Part shown: piece by piece, positions 8,799-17,384 of the stretch
Layout of the letters: each line of letters opens with the position of its first letter
Numbering within the stretch: position 1 is the first letter of the stretch
Made by a program: the position numbers and the translations under genes
Notes under the pieces: generated by a model
Database searches by the model: none
What the model saw: the letters and a program-made list of their open reading frames with translations, nothing else
What the model was told of the DNA's origin: nothing
Source: Firmicutes bacterium HGW-Firmicutes-2
GTDB lineage: Bacteria; Bacillota; Clostridia; Lachnospirales; Vallitaleaceae
Direction of reading: 5' to 3'
Length of the DNA: 64,000 nucleotides
NCBI GenBank assembly: GCA_002841495.1
Contig: PGZV01000014.1
Coordinates: 29,745-93,744 of the forward strand

Positions 8799-11465
8799 AT
8801 GAGTATGAAGATAGAAAAACCATACACACTAGCGAAAGACGACATACTAAAAAAACTAGAAGTCACTATAGACTCAGGTCTAAGTGATGAAGAGGTCACT
8901 AAAAGACGAACAGAATATGGAGAAAATGTTCTTGAGGCTAAAGAAAAGGTGTCAGCCTTAAAAATATTCTTGCACAACGCTAATAACATTATCGTCTATC
9001 TATTAATAGTGGCATCCGGAGTTTCTTTTGTAATGGATGAACCTGTTGAAGGTTTTGCAGTAATCGTTGCGATTTTGATCGCGGTTTTGTCCGGATTTAT
9101 ATCAGAATATAAAGCTCAAAAATCAGTTGAATCCTTGCAAAAGATGACGAAAACGGTTGCAAAAGTCAGACGCAACGGTAAGATTATGGAAATAGAGTCT
9201 CAACAATTGGTCCTCGGAGATATTCTATATATTGAAGAAGGCGATCTTGTTACAGCTGATAGTTATATTATCGAAGACAAAAATTTCGCGACCATCGAAT
9301 CTGCATTAACGGGAGAATCCGAATCAATGGATAAGACTTCAGACTTTGTAGGAGAAGATGATACGTCTATTGGAGATCGTAAGAACATGGTTTTTACAGG
9401 GACAGCTGCAACCAGAGGAAATACCTATGCCGTTGTAACTGCAATAGGTATGGATACAGAGATTGGGAAAATTAGTAACATGATTCGTACGGATGAAAAA
9501 ACCGTAACACCTCTTGAAGCTCAATTGAATAGTTTAGGAAAAACATTAATACTTTTCTCAGCTGTTGTGGCATTAGCGGTGACAGTCCTGGGAATTTCTT
9601 ATGGTGAAGATCTGTATGCTATGATAAAAATAGGTATCATTCTAGCGATTGCTGCAGTACCGGAAGCTTTACCAGCAGTCTCGACCATAACACTAGCCAT
9701 TGGTATGAAAACCATGGCATCTCACAATGCTTTGGTAAAGAGCTTGCCGGCTGTAGAGACTTTAGGTTCTACTACGGTTATATGTACAGATAAGACAGGA
9801 ACCCTAACAGAGAATCAAATGACAGTCAAACATATATACCATACTTCTTTAGACCGTACCTTTGAAGTTGAAGGTGACGGGTATGACCCGGATGGAGCGA
9901 TTGTGGATTATGATCAAGCCCTTGAAGAACTTATTATTGCTGGCGTCTTATGTAGCAACGCAACACTCGTAAAAGAAGAAAATGATTATAAGATCATTGG
10001 TGATCCTACGGAAGGTGGTATTGTTGTTCTTGGAGAAAAGGCATCTTTAACAAGAGATGAACTTGAGAAAAACAGTTATACACGTATAGGAGAAGTACCC
10101 TTTAATTCCAAAGATAAATATATGGTTACGGCTTATGATATGAAAGATGATGAAAAACGTCTTTTTATAAAAGGTGCACCGGATGTCCTCATGAAGATGG
10201 CTAAGGCAGAGCAAAGCGATCTTGATCAGTGGAATAAGGTGAATGAGGACATGACCCATGAAGGCATGCGGGTTCTGGCCATAGCACAAATTAGAAACTA
10301 TCAGGACGCTACAGATGAAGCTTCTATGAGTAAGGCTCTGAAACAAGGTATAGAGATTCTCGGCTTTGTTGGGATTATAGATCCTCCAAGAGAAGATGTT
10401 AAAGAAGCCATTCGGGTGGCTCAAGAAGCTGGTATTCGTGTGATTATGATTACAGGTGACCATCCCGGAACAGCCAGTATTATTGCTCAGAAAATCGGTA
10501 TGAACAATATAGATAAGGTTATAACCGGTAAAGAAATGGATCTTATGTCAGATGAAGCATTGGCCGAAGAAATTATGACCACTTCTGTGTTTGCACGGGT
10601 TTCCCCTGAAAATAAATTGCAAATTGTAAGAGCGTTAAATCTGGACGATGAAGTCACAGCCATGACTGGAGACGGGGTTAATGATGCACCGGCCCTTAAT
10701 GGTGCAGATATTGGTATTGCTATGGGCATAAGAGGTACAGAAGTGGCTAAAGAAGCTTCGGATATGATTTTGATCGATGACCGTTTTTCTACAATTGTAG
10801 ATGCGGTTAAAGAAGGACGTGTCATCTTTGATAATATGGAGAAATTCATTTACTTTCTATTCTCCTGTAATGTTGTGGAGATTTTAGCTATATTTTTAAG
10901 TATTCTGTTTAAGCTTCCTATTCCGATTCTTGCGCTACAAATCCTATGGCTGAACTTGGTTGTAGACGTTCTACCGGCAATGTCTTTTGCTTGGGAAACC
11001 GGTGAAGGGGATATTATGAAGCGCATGCCAAGAGATCCTAAGCAGGCGATTGTTAATAAAGCTTTTTTAGCAAAGATTTCTGTAAGTGGTATCTTAATCG
11101 GTGTGGGTTCACTAGCTGCTTTTGCATATGGATTATCTCGAGGTTATGATATTGATACAGCTAGAACCATAGCATTTGCTACCATGGCTTTTGGACAGCT
11201 CTTTCATGTGCTTAATGTGAGAAGACAACATACTTTTGGATTGGATAAAAGCATTCTTAAGAATCCATTTCTAATTGGTGCATTGGTAATAGCGGCCTCA
11301 CTGATGTTACTCGTTATATACCTGCCATTCTTTAATGAAGTTATGTATACCAAACCACTGGATGCTTATAAATGGTGGGTAATCATATTAAGTGCTTCTA
11401 TACCAACTGTTTTGATTCAAACTTTTGGTATTATAAAGCGCCGATTACAGCATAGCTTATCTTGA
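8799..11465 (+). CDS. P2-type cation-transporting ATPase, probable Ca2+ exporter
   Basis: This 888-aa membrane pump has a complete P2 ATPase architecture. It carries an N-terminal cation ATPase domain, an actuator motif TGES (about residue 171), an M4 motif AVPEALPAV, the phosphorylation site DKTGTLT with Asp331, and the hinge TGDGVNDAPAL. M6 contains LWLNLVVDVLPA, with the Asn and Asp that bind Ca2+ in SERCA-type pumps. ATG 8799 follows GGGAGG at 8785-8790; the longer open frame has no ribosome binding site. Unlike the second ATPase at 14642, it has no visible riboswitch, and only 66 bp separate it from the previous gene. Ca2+ is the likely cargo, but Mn2+ or another cation cannot be excluded. 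Confidence 0.9.
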   Translation: MSMKIEKPYTLAKDDILKKLEVTIDSGLSDEEVTKRRTEYGENVLEAKEKVSALKIFLHNANNIIVYLLIVASGVSFVMDEPVEGFAVIVAILIAVLSGFISEYKAQKSVESLQKMTKTVAKVRRNGKIMEIESQQLVLGDILYIEEGDLVTADSYIIEDKNFATIESALTGESESMDKTSDFVGEDDTSIGDRKNMVFTGTAATRGNTYAVVTAIGMDTEIGKISNMIRTDEKTVTPLEAQLNSLGKTLILFSAVVALAVTVLGISYGEDLYAMIKIGIILAIAAVPEALPAVSTITLAIGMKTMASHNALVKSLPAVETLGSTTVICTDKTGTLTENQMTVKHIYHTSLDRTFEVEGDGYDPDGAIVDYDQALEELIIAGVLCSNATLVKEENDYKIIGDPTEGGIVVLGEKASLTRDELEKNSYTRIGEVPFNSKDKYMVTAYDMKDDEKRLFIKGAPDVLMKMAKAEQSDLDQWNKVNEDMTHEGMRVLAIAQIRNYQDATDEASMSKALKQGIEILGFVGIIDPPREDVKEAIRVAQEAGIRVIMITGDHPGTASIIAQKIGMNNIDKVITGKEMDLMSDEALAEEIMTTSVFARVSPENKLQIVRALNLDDEVTAMTGDGVNDAPALNGADIGIAMGIRGTEVAKEASDMILIDDRFSTIVDAVKEGRVIFDNMEKFIYFLFSCNVVEILAIFLSILFKLPIPILALQILWLNLVVDVLPAMSFAWETGEGDIMKRMPRDPKQAIVNKAFLAKISVSGILIGVGSLAAFAYGLSRGYDIDTARTIAFATMAFGQLFHVLNVRRQHTFGLDKSILKNPFLIGALVIAASLMLLVIYLPFFNEVMYTKPLDAYKWWVIILSASIPTVLIQTFGIIKRRLQHSLS

Positions 11466-11490
11466 CAAAGATGGCTTATATCATTATAAT
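11462..11490 (+). promoter_or_regulatory. Sigma-A promoter of alaS
   Basis: A perfect TTGACA (11462-11467) and a perfect TATAAT (11485-11490) are separated by 17 bp. The -35 box overlaps the stop codon of the upstream ATPase gene. Transcription would begin near 11497, giving a leader of about 70 nt, which is too short for a T-box. Confidence 0.85.
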
Positions 11491-11565
11491 TTTAACGAGT
11501 GATTGAGAAAAAAAGATTATGTGAAGACTTTATTCAAAGGCACCATTATATTAGGAGGAACTATT

Positions 11566-14202
11566 GTGAAAAGTTACGGATTGAATGAACTTCGAAAAAT
11601 GTATTTAGACTTCTTTGAAAGTAAGGACCATTTAAGGGCGAACAGTTTTTCCTTGGTGCCGCATAACGATAAAAGTTTACTGTTGATCAATTCAGGTATG
11701 GCGCCTTTAAAGCCATATTTTACCGGACAAGAAACACCGCCAAGTAAAAGAATGACCACTTGTCAAAAATGTATACGTACAGGCGATATTGAAAACGTAG
11801 GTAAGACCGCTAGACATGGTACTTTTTTTGAGATGTTAGGTAATTTCTCATTTGGGGATTATTTTAAGAAAGAAGCCATTGCTTGGGCGTGGGAATTCTT
11901 TACGGAAGTACTTGAAGTACCGAAGGAACTCTTATATGTTTCTGTATATGAAGAAGATGATGAAGCAGAAAAAATATGGCATGAACAAGAAAAAGTGCCT
12001 ATGAATCATATTGTACGCATGGGTAAGAAGGATAACTTCTGGGAGCATGGTGCAGGACCTTGTGGACCTTGTTCAGAAATCTATATTGACCGTGGTGAGC
12101 AGTACGGTTGCGATGATCCAAACTGTGCTGTTGGTTGTGAATGCGATCGTTATGTAGAAATCTGGAATCTGGTCTTTACTCAGTTTGAGGCCACACCTGA
12201 AGGTGAATATATACCTCTAGCCTTCCCAAACATTGACACAGGTATGGGACTTGAGCGTTTGGCGGTTATGATGCAAGGGGTAGAATCTATTTTTGATGTG
12301 GATACCATCCGTGCCTTACGTGATGAAGTCTGCAAGATTGCCAAAGTGACATACAAAAAAGATCCTAAAACAGACATATCCATTCGTTTGATTACGGACC
12401 ATATTCGCTCTGTAACTTTTATGACTTCAGATGGCATACTGCCTTCTAATGAAGGTCGTGGTTATGTCCTAAGAAGACTCCTTAGAAGAGCTGCGCGTCA
12501 TGGTAAGCTACTTGGTATCGAGGGTGCTTTTTTAGCAAAGTTGGTTGAAGTGGTTATTGAGACATCTAAAGAAGCATATCCGGAATTATCGGACAAAGAA
12601 GCTTATATCTACAAAGTGATATCTATTGAAGAAGAACGTTTTGCAGAAACCATAGATCACGGTCTTAGTATCTTAAACGGTTATATAGAAGAAGTTAAAG
12701 AAGCCGGACTTACACAACTGGATGCAGAAAAAGCCTTTACTTTATATGACACTTATGGGTTTCCACTAGATTTAACCTTGGAGATCTTAAGTGAAGTCGG
12801 CCTGAATGTAGATGAAACTAAGTTCAAAGCTGCTATGGATGAGCAACGACAAAGAGCAAGATCAGCGCGTGAGGAATCCAACTATATGGGAGCTAAAGAG
12901 ACCGTGTATGATCAATTACCAGTAGAGCTTAGCTCCAATTTTATCGGTTATGAGCATCTTGAAGGCAAGTCCACCGTACGAGCACTGACTACAGATCAAG
13001 TTGTTCAAAAAGCAGTCAAAGGAGAAGAGGTATCTATATTTGTAGATGAGACACCTTTTTATCCTACCAGTGGTGGTCAACAAGCGGATAGAGGCACCAT
13101 AGTTTTTGAAAAAGGTGTTGTGGCGATTAAAGACGTTAAAAAGCTCATGGGTGAGAAGATTGCCCATATCGGTCATGTGGTTGAAGGTGAAGTGACAGTA
13201 GGCGATGAGGCTTTACTTAAAGTCGATGCCCCTTACAGACATGCGACGATGAAGAACCATAGTGCTACACACTTATTACAAAAGGCGTTAAAACATGTTC
13301 TTGGTGATCACATTGAACAAGCCGGTTCAGCGGTTAATAGTGAGCGCTTAAGATTTGACTTTACCCATTTCACAGGCATGACATCAGAAGAAATCAAAGC
13401 GGTTGAAGATGAAGTCAATGAGATGGTGATTAAAGAATTAAAAGTAAACATAGAAGAACTGCCCATAGATGTAGCAAAGAAAAAAGGTGCCATGGCACTT
13501 TTTGGAGAAAAGTACGGCGATGTGGTGAGAGTTGTATCTATGGGGGATTACACCGTTGAATTATGTGGTGGTACCCATCTACACAACACGATAGAAATCG
13601 GCACCTTCAAAATCATATCTGAAAATGGTGTGGCAGCTGGTGTCAGGAGGATAGAAGCTTTAACGGGAGAAAACGCTATTCGTTACTATAAGGATAAAGA
13701 AGCGACTGTAAAAGCGATAGCAGAAAAAATCAAAGTAGATCCTGCCAATGTGTTAAGTAAAGTTGAGAATCTTCTGGATGAGAACAAACAATTACAACAG
13801 GCTCTAGATCAATTAAAATCCAAGTTAGCCAGTGGTGCAGTGGATGATCTTATTAATACAAAGCAACAAATAGGAGACTTACAATTTTTGGGCGCTCAAG
13901 TAGATGGCGTGGATGTGGATCGTTTAAGAGATATGGGCGACAACTTTATAAATAAGCTGGATAATGGGGTTGTGGTTCTTGCAACATCCAATGACGGCAA
14001 AGTAAGCTTGTTGGTTATGGCATCAGAAGGCGCTATTAAGCATGGTGCTCATGCCGGTAATATGATTAAAGGTGCTGCAGCTGTTGTAGGCGGAGGCGGT
14101 GGCGGACGCCCTAATATGGCACAAGCAGGTGGTAAAGATCCAAGTAAGATTAAAGATGCTTTGTTAAAAGCAGAAGAAATACTGATGGCGCAGATGAAAT
14201 AA
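11566..14202 (+). CDS. alaS: Alanyl-tRNA synthetase
   Basis: AlaRS charges tRNA-Ala. The class II catalytic core begins YGLNELRKMYLDFFESKDH and includes the GRGYVLRRLLRRAARHG segment. The editing domain has HSATH and CGGTHLH, which supply the zinc-binding His and Cys residues. The C-Ala domain ends with the glycine-rich GGGGGGRPNMAQAGG. The product is 878 aa, the usual length. GTG 11566 is chosen because AGGAGG (11553-11558) lies 7 bp upstream; the frame is open for 21 more codons but without a binding site. A strong promoter just upstream (11462-11490) suggests it is transcribed on its own. Confidence 0.97.
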   Translation: MKSYGLNELRKMYLDFFESKDHLRANSFSLVPHNDKSLLLINSGMAPLKPYFTGQETPPSKRMTTCQKCIRTGDIENVGKTARHGTFFEMLGNFSFGDYFKKEAIAWAWEFFTEVLEVPKELLYVSVYEEDDEAEKIWHEQEKVPMNHIVRMGKKDNFWEHGAGPCGPCSEIYIDRGEQYGCDDPNCAVGCECDRYVEIWNLVFTQFEATPEGEYIPLAFPNIDTGMGLERLAVMMQGVESIFDVDTIRALRDEVCKIAKVTYKKDPKTDISIRLITDHIRSVTFMTSDGILPSNEGRGYVLRRLLRRAARHGKLLGIEGAFLAKLVEVVIETSKEAYPELSDKEAYIYKVISIEEERFAETIDHGLSILNGYIEEVKEAGLTQLDAEKAFTLYDTYGFPLDLTLEILSEVGLNVDETKFKAAMDEQRQRARSAREESNYMGAKETVYDQLPVELSSNFIGYEHLEGKSTVRALTTDQVVQKAVKGEEVSIFVDETPFYPTSGGQQADRGTIVFEKGVVAIKDVKKLMGEKIAHIGHVVEGEVTVGDEALLKVDAPYRHATMKNHSATHLLQKALKHVLGDHIEQAGSAVNSERLRFDFTHFTGMTSEEIKAVEDEVNEMVIKELKVNIEELPIDVAKKKGAMALFGEKYGDVVRVVSMGDYTVELCGGTHLHNTIEIGTFKIISENGVAAGVRRIEALTGENAIRYYKDKEATVKAIAEKIKVDPANVLSKVENLLDENKQLQQALDQLKSKLASGAVDDLINTKQQIGDLQFLGAQVDGVDVDRLRDMGDNFINKLDNGVVVLATSNDGKVSLLVMASEGAIKHGAHAGNMIKGAAAVVGGGGGGRPNMAQAGGKDPSKIKDALLKAEEILMAQMK

Positions 14203-14215
14203 GAGTTGTAGGTGG

Positions 14216-14416
14216 GGGTCCCATGAAAACCCTTCCAGCAACTGTATGATTACGGTCTCCAGTTGGTGCATCCATGCACCAAAAGTCGACGGTCAGCATC
14301 CATGCTGACGAACTCCATCATACAGTCTGCTTCCAGGAACTTCATGGTCGGTGTTGGTAGTTGGAGATAAAGATAAAGATAAAGATAAAGATGGGTCCCA
14401 TGAAAACCCTTCCAGC
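14216..14416. repeat. Structured non-coding element with flanking direct repeats
   Basis: This fills most of the alaS-to-ATPase gap. An identical 24-bp sequence lies at 14216-14239 and 14393-14416 (core CATGAAAACCCTTCCAGC). Inside, ACTGTATGAT (14241-14250) pairs with ATCATACAGT (14317-14326) and encloses two hairpins, at 14263-14282 and 14292-14309. Both hairpins share the tip GCATCCATGC. CCATGAA (14221-14227) can also pair with TTCATGG (14341-14347), giving a nested multi-branched fold. GATAAA is repeated four times at 14366-14389. A shorter relative of the 24-mer (ATGAAAACCCTTCCA) occurs near 36563, before another terminator. I see no open frame and no U-tract. Confidence 0.7.
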
Positions 14417-14426
14417 CTCTTTGCTA

Positions 14427-14455
14427 TTGACAAATAACTTTTGATTTGTTATCAT
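14427..14455 (+). promoter_or_regulatory. Promoter of the Mn2+ riboswitch-ATPase transcript
   Basis: TTGACA (14427-14432) and TATCAT (14450-14455) are spaced by 17 bp. The predicted start near 14462 is just before the riboswitch P1 stem. Confidence 0.8.
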
Positions 14456-14463
14456 TCATTTAA

Positions 14464-14565
14464 TTCATCTATGAGGGAGTAACTGCCTATATGGGATTTA
14501 TCATCGTCAAGACAGCGAAAGCTCGGTGATAAAGATACGACTTGTATTTTGTGAGACTCAATGAA
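14464..14565 (+). promoter_or_regulatory. yybP-ykoY (Mn2+) riboswitch aptamer
   Basis: The conserved blocks of this class appear in order: GAGGGAGTAAC (14473-14483), TCGTCAAGACA (14504-14514), the matching CTCGG (14522-14526), a short AUAC/GUAU hairpin (14535-14547), and GTGAGACTCA (14551-14560). P1 is formed by TTCAT (14464-14468) and TGAG (14472-14475) with CTCA and ATGAA (14557-14565). An outer stem of one arm pairs TTATCA (14498-14503) with TGATAA (14527-14532). Its 3' P1 strand is also the 5' arm of the terminator at 14554-14592, so ligand binding should favour read-through. The class is known to sense Mn2+ and often precedes P-type ATPases and MntP/TerC-like exporters. Confidence 0.88.
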
Positions 14566-14592
14566 GACCGAAAGGTTTTTTTGAGTCTTTTT
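14554..14592 (+). terminator. Riboswitch-controlled intrinsic terminator
   Basis: AGACTCAA (14554-14561) pairs with TTGAGTCT (14581-14588). An inner AAGACC-GAAA-GGTTTT hairpin and a T run at 14588-14592 complete it. The 5' arm overlaps the P1 strand of the aptamer, as expected for a transcriptional ON switch. Confidence 0.88.
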
Positions 14593-14641
14593 CTATGGAC
14601 TTTTCTAAACTTTCGGTATGCCAATCTAAGGAGAATCGTTT

Positions 14642-17251
14642 ATGAAAACTTTTTATCAGATGTCACCGGAAGAAACGAAAGTATATTTCAAAGTACTAGA
14701 TCTAGGTCTAACAAAGGCACAAGTCAGCGAAAGTATTGAAAAACATGGCGAGAATAAATTAGAAGAGGTTAAGTCGGTTCATCCGATGGTAATCTTTCTA
14801 TCCCAATTCAAAGATTTCTTAGTATGGATTTTATTGGTTGCAGCCATTGTTTCGGCTGTTATGGGCAAACTTGAAAGCACATTGGTCATCATAGCGGTAC
14901 TGATACTCAATGCCATCCTTGGAACAGTACAGCATGTCAAGGCAGAACAGTCTCTTAAAAGTCTTAAAGCACTGTCTTCTCCAAGTGCCAAAGTTATGCG
15001 AGAAGGACAAATCATGGAAATCCCATCAGCCGAGGTTGTTGTTGGGGACATTCTAATTGTTGATGCCGGAGACTTTATTGCAGCAGATGGACGCCTTATT
15101 GAAAGCTCTAGCTTACAGCTGAATGAAAGTGCACTCACAGGTGAGTCTGTTAGTGTCGATAAAATGATAGAGCCTATTAATAAAGATCATGTATCTTTAG
15201 GCGATCAGGTTAACATGCTGTTTTCCAGTAGTTATGTGACTTATGGACGGGGTAAAGCGGTTGTTACAGCTGTTGGTACCCAGTCAGAAATAGGACGCAT
15301 CGCAACACTGTTAAAAAGTGCTAAGGAAAAGTCTACGCCACTACAACGTAATCTGGATCAGTTTGGCAAGAAACTGGCGCTATTTATTATCTTAATCTCT
15401 GGGTTGGTGTTTGGTATGAGTATGTACCGAGGCACTGGGGTTATGGATGCTATGATGTTTGCCATCTCTCTAGCGGTTGCGGCTATTCCGGAAGCCTTAA
15501 GTTCCATCGTAACCATTGTATTGGCTCTAGGCACCAGAAAACTTGCAGATCAAAATGCCATTATTAGAAAACTGCATTCTGTAGAAAGTCTTGGTAGTGT
15601 TTCAATCATCTGTTCGGATAAAACAGGTACATTAACACAGAACAAAATGAAAGTTCAACATATCTATTCAAACGGCGTATTGGTAGATGTGGCAGAGATT
15701 AACAAAGAAGATAAATTACATTATAAGTTGGTCATGGCCGGTTTACTATGTAGTGATGCCATAACAACAGAGGATAAGAGAATTGGTGATCCAACAGAAA
15801 TTGCGCTTGTTGATTTGGGTGAAAATCTACATTTAGATGAGCTTGTGGTAAGGGAATCCATACCCAGATTATCCGAACTGCCTTTTGACAGTGATAGAAA
15901 GCTGATGACAACATTACAACATATCGATGGTGAGGCCATTGTCTTTACAAAAGGTGCCATTGATGTTTTACTGAAGAGGTCTAAGTTCATTGAAACCAAA
16001 GATGGCGTTCGACCTATCGGGGAAGCGGATGTTATAGCATATGAAGAGATTAATTATAGCTTATCCAATCAAGGACTGAGGGTTTTGGCTTTTGCATGGC
16101 GTAAAGTCGATGAGACTACTTTAACCTTGGAACATGAAGATGAGATGATCCTATTTGGTCTAGTAGCTATGATGGACCCACCAAGGGAAGAGTCAGCGGC
16201 AGCGGTAGAAGACTGTATTAAAGCAGGTATAAAGCCAATTATGATTACAGGAGACCATAAGATTACAGCCTCTGCGATTGCAAGACAGATTGGAATCTTA
16301 AGTGAGGGTGATTTGGCTTGTGAAGGGGCTGAGATTGAAAATCTTACTGAAGCAGAGTTGATTCAGTTGGTACCTAGTGTTTCTGTTTATGCAAGGGTAT
16401 CACCGGAACATAAGATTCGCATTGTTAGTGCTTGGCAGTCCCTTGGACATATTGTTGCTATGACAGGCGATGGTGTCAATGACGCACCGGCACTTAAACA
16501 AGCCGATATTGGCATTGCAATGGGTATTACGGGAACTGAAGTGGCTAAGGATGCTGCCAGTATGGTTCTAACCGATGATAACTTCTCTACGATAGTTAAG
16601 GCCATCAATAATGGTAGAAGTATCTATGACAATATTAAAAATGCGGTGAAGTTCTTGTTGTCCGGAAATACAGCCGGTATACTTGCTGTATTATACGCTT
16701 CAGTTGTGGGCTTGCAAGCACCTTTTGCACCTGTACACTTATTGTTTATCAACCTTTTGACAGACAGTCTACCTGCTATAGCCATCGGTGTTGAACCGGC
16801 TCATGGACAGTTAATGAAGAGAAAACCAAGAGATGCCAGTAAGCCAATACTAGACAGGGCTTTTGGAATAGAAGTACTTTTAGAAGGTATTGTAATTGCA
16901 ACAGTAACCATGACGGCATACTATTTAGGACTGAATCATGGTGGTCACGGTGTGGCGATGACCATGGCCTTTGCAACTTTGAGTTTGTCCAGATTGGTAC
17001 ACGGTATTAATTGTCGTATGGATGATCCTTTGACTTTTAAAACCCTTTTTATGAATCCTTTTACCTATATGGCGTTGATTTTGGGTATCGTGTTACTTGG
17101 ATCTGTCCTTTTACTAAAACCATTACAGGGTATCTTTGAAATCAGTCCATTAACAACGCCTCAGTTAACAAGTATTGGGATTTTATCCTTAGTACCTCTT
17201 GTGGTTGTACAACTGGGTAAACATGTTCAAAAAGGTTTACGACATAAATAA
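14642..17251 (+). CDS. P2-type cation ATPase, probable Mn2+ exporter
   Basis: This 869-aa P-type ATPase has TGES in the actuator domain, DKTGTLT with Asp326, TGDGVNDAPALKQADIG in the P domain, AAIPEALSSIV in M4 and FINLLTDSLPAIAIG in M6. AAGGAG at 14628-14633 precedes the ATG. It resembles Ca2+ ATPases overall. The Mn2+ riboswitch and terminator in its leader point to manganese efflux, as for the P-type ATPase YoaB of Lactococcus, which is controlled by the same riboswitch class. Mn2+ as cargo is inferred from this regulation, not from a diagnostic residue. It is a paralogue of the pump at 8799, and alaS lies between the two. Confidence 0.88.
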   Translation: MKTFYQMSPEETKVYFKVLDLGLTKAQVSESIEKHGENKLEEVKSVHPMVIFLSQFKDFLVWILLVAAIVSAVMGKLESTLVIIAVLILNAILGTVQHVKAEQSLKSLKALSSPSAKVMREGQIMEIPSAEVVVGDILIVDAGDFIAADGRLIESSSLQLNESALTGESVSVDKMIEPINKDHVSLGDQVNMLFSSSYVTYGRGKAVVTAVGTQSEIGRIATLLKSAKEKSTPLQRNLDQFGKKLALFIILISGLVFGMSMYRGTGVMDAMMFAISLAVAAIPEALSSIVTIVLALGTRKLADQNAIIRKLHSVESLGSVSIICSDKTGTLTQNKMKVQHIYSNGVLVDVAEINKEDKLHYKLVMAGLLCSDAITTEDKRIGDPTEIALVDLGENLHLDELVVRESIPRLSELPFDSDRKLMTTLQHIDGEAIVFTKGAIDVLLKRSKFIETKDGVRPIGEADVIAYEEINYSLSNQGLRVLAFAWRKVDETTLTLEHEDEMILFGLVAMMDPPREESAAAVEDCIKAGIKPIMITGDHKITASAIARQIGILSEGDLACEGAEIENLTEAELIQLVPSVSVYARVSPEHKIRIVSAWQSLGHIVAMTGDGVNDAPALKQADIGIAMGITGTEVAKDAASMVLTDDNFSTIVKAINNGRSIYDNIKNAVKFLLSGNTAGILAVLYASVVGLQAPFAPVHLLFINLLTDSLPAIAIGVEPAHGQLMKRKPRDASKPILDRAFGIEVLLEGIVIATVTMTAYYLGLNHGGHGVAMTMAFATLSLSRLVHGINCRMDDPLTFKTLFMNPFTYMALILGIVLLGSVLLLKPLQGIFEISPLTTPQLTSIGILSLVPLVVVQLGKHVQKGLRHK

Positions 17252-17289
17252 GTTCAACGACTTGACAAAAGATGCTTTTTCGTAAAAAA

Positions 17290-17328
17290 TGGTTATAGGG
17301 TCAAAACTAAGTTTCACTAAGTTCACAT
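17290..17328 (+). repeat. Dispersed intergenic repeat upstream of the capA-like gene
   Basis: Positions 17300-17328 match the reverse complement of 38256-38284 at 28 of 29 bases. Positions 17290-17312 match 7079-7101 at 22 of 23. It includes the direct sub-repeat CTAAGTTTCA / CTAAGTTCAC. The next gene begins 56 bp downstream. Confidence 0.65.
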
Positions 17329-17374
17329 ACAATATATAGATTACGTTGATACATTCATAACTATATATTGTATG
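17326..17374. repeat. 14-bp inverted repeat before the capA-like gene
   Basis: CATACAATATATAG (17326-17339) and CTATATATTGTATG (17361-17374) are perfect inverted copies around a 21-bp spacer. No U-tract follows, so this is not a terminator. It ends 10 bp before the ATG and covers the place where a ribosome binding site would lie; the intervening CGAAGATGAC is a poor one. It could be an operator or an mRNA hairpin that limits translation. Confidence 0.6.
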
Positions 17375-17384
17375 CGAAGATGAC

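Noticed and set aside
10047-10463. Minus-strand open frame of 138 codons inside the first ATPase gene
   Set aside because: It lies fully antisense to a strongly conserved coding region and has no recognisable features.
11491-11565. T-box leader before alaS
   Set aside because: The leader is only about 70 nt, too short for a T-box, and shows no T-box sequence or terminator.
14366-14392. GATAAA tandem repeat as a CRISPR array
   Set aside because: The units are 6 bp with no spacers; it is a simple microsatellite.
14542-14739. Plus-strand open frame of 65 codons
   Set aside because: It runs through the Mn2+ riboswitch terminator and into the ATPase gene in another frame. It has no ribosome binding site.
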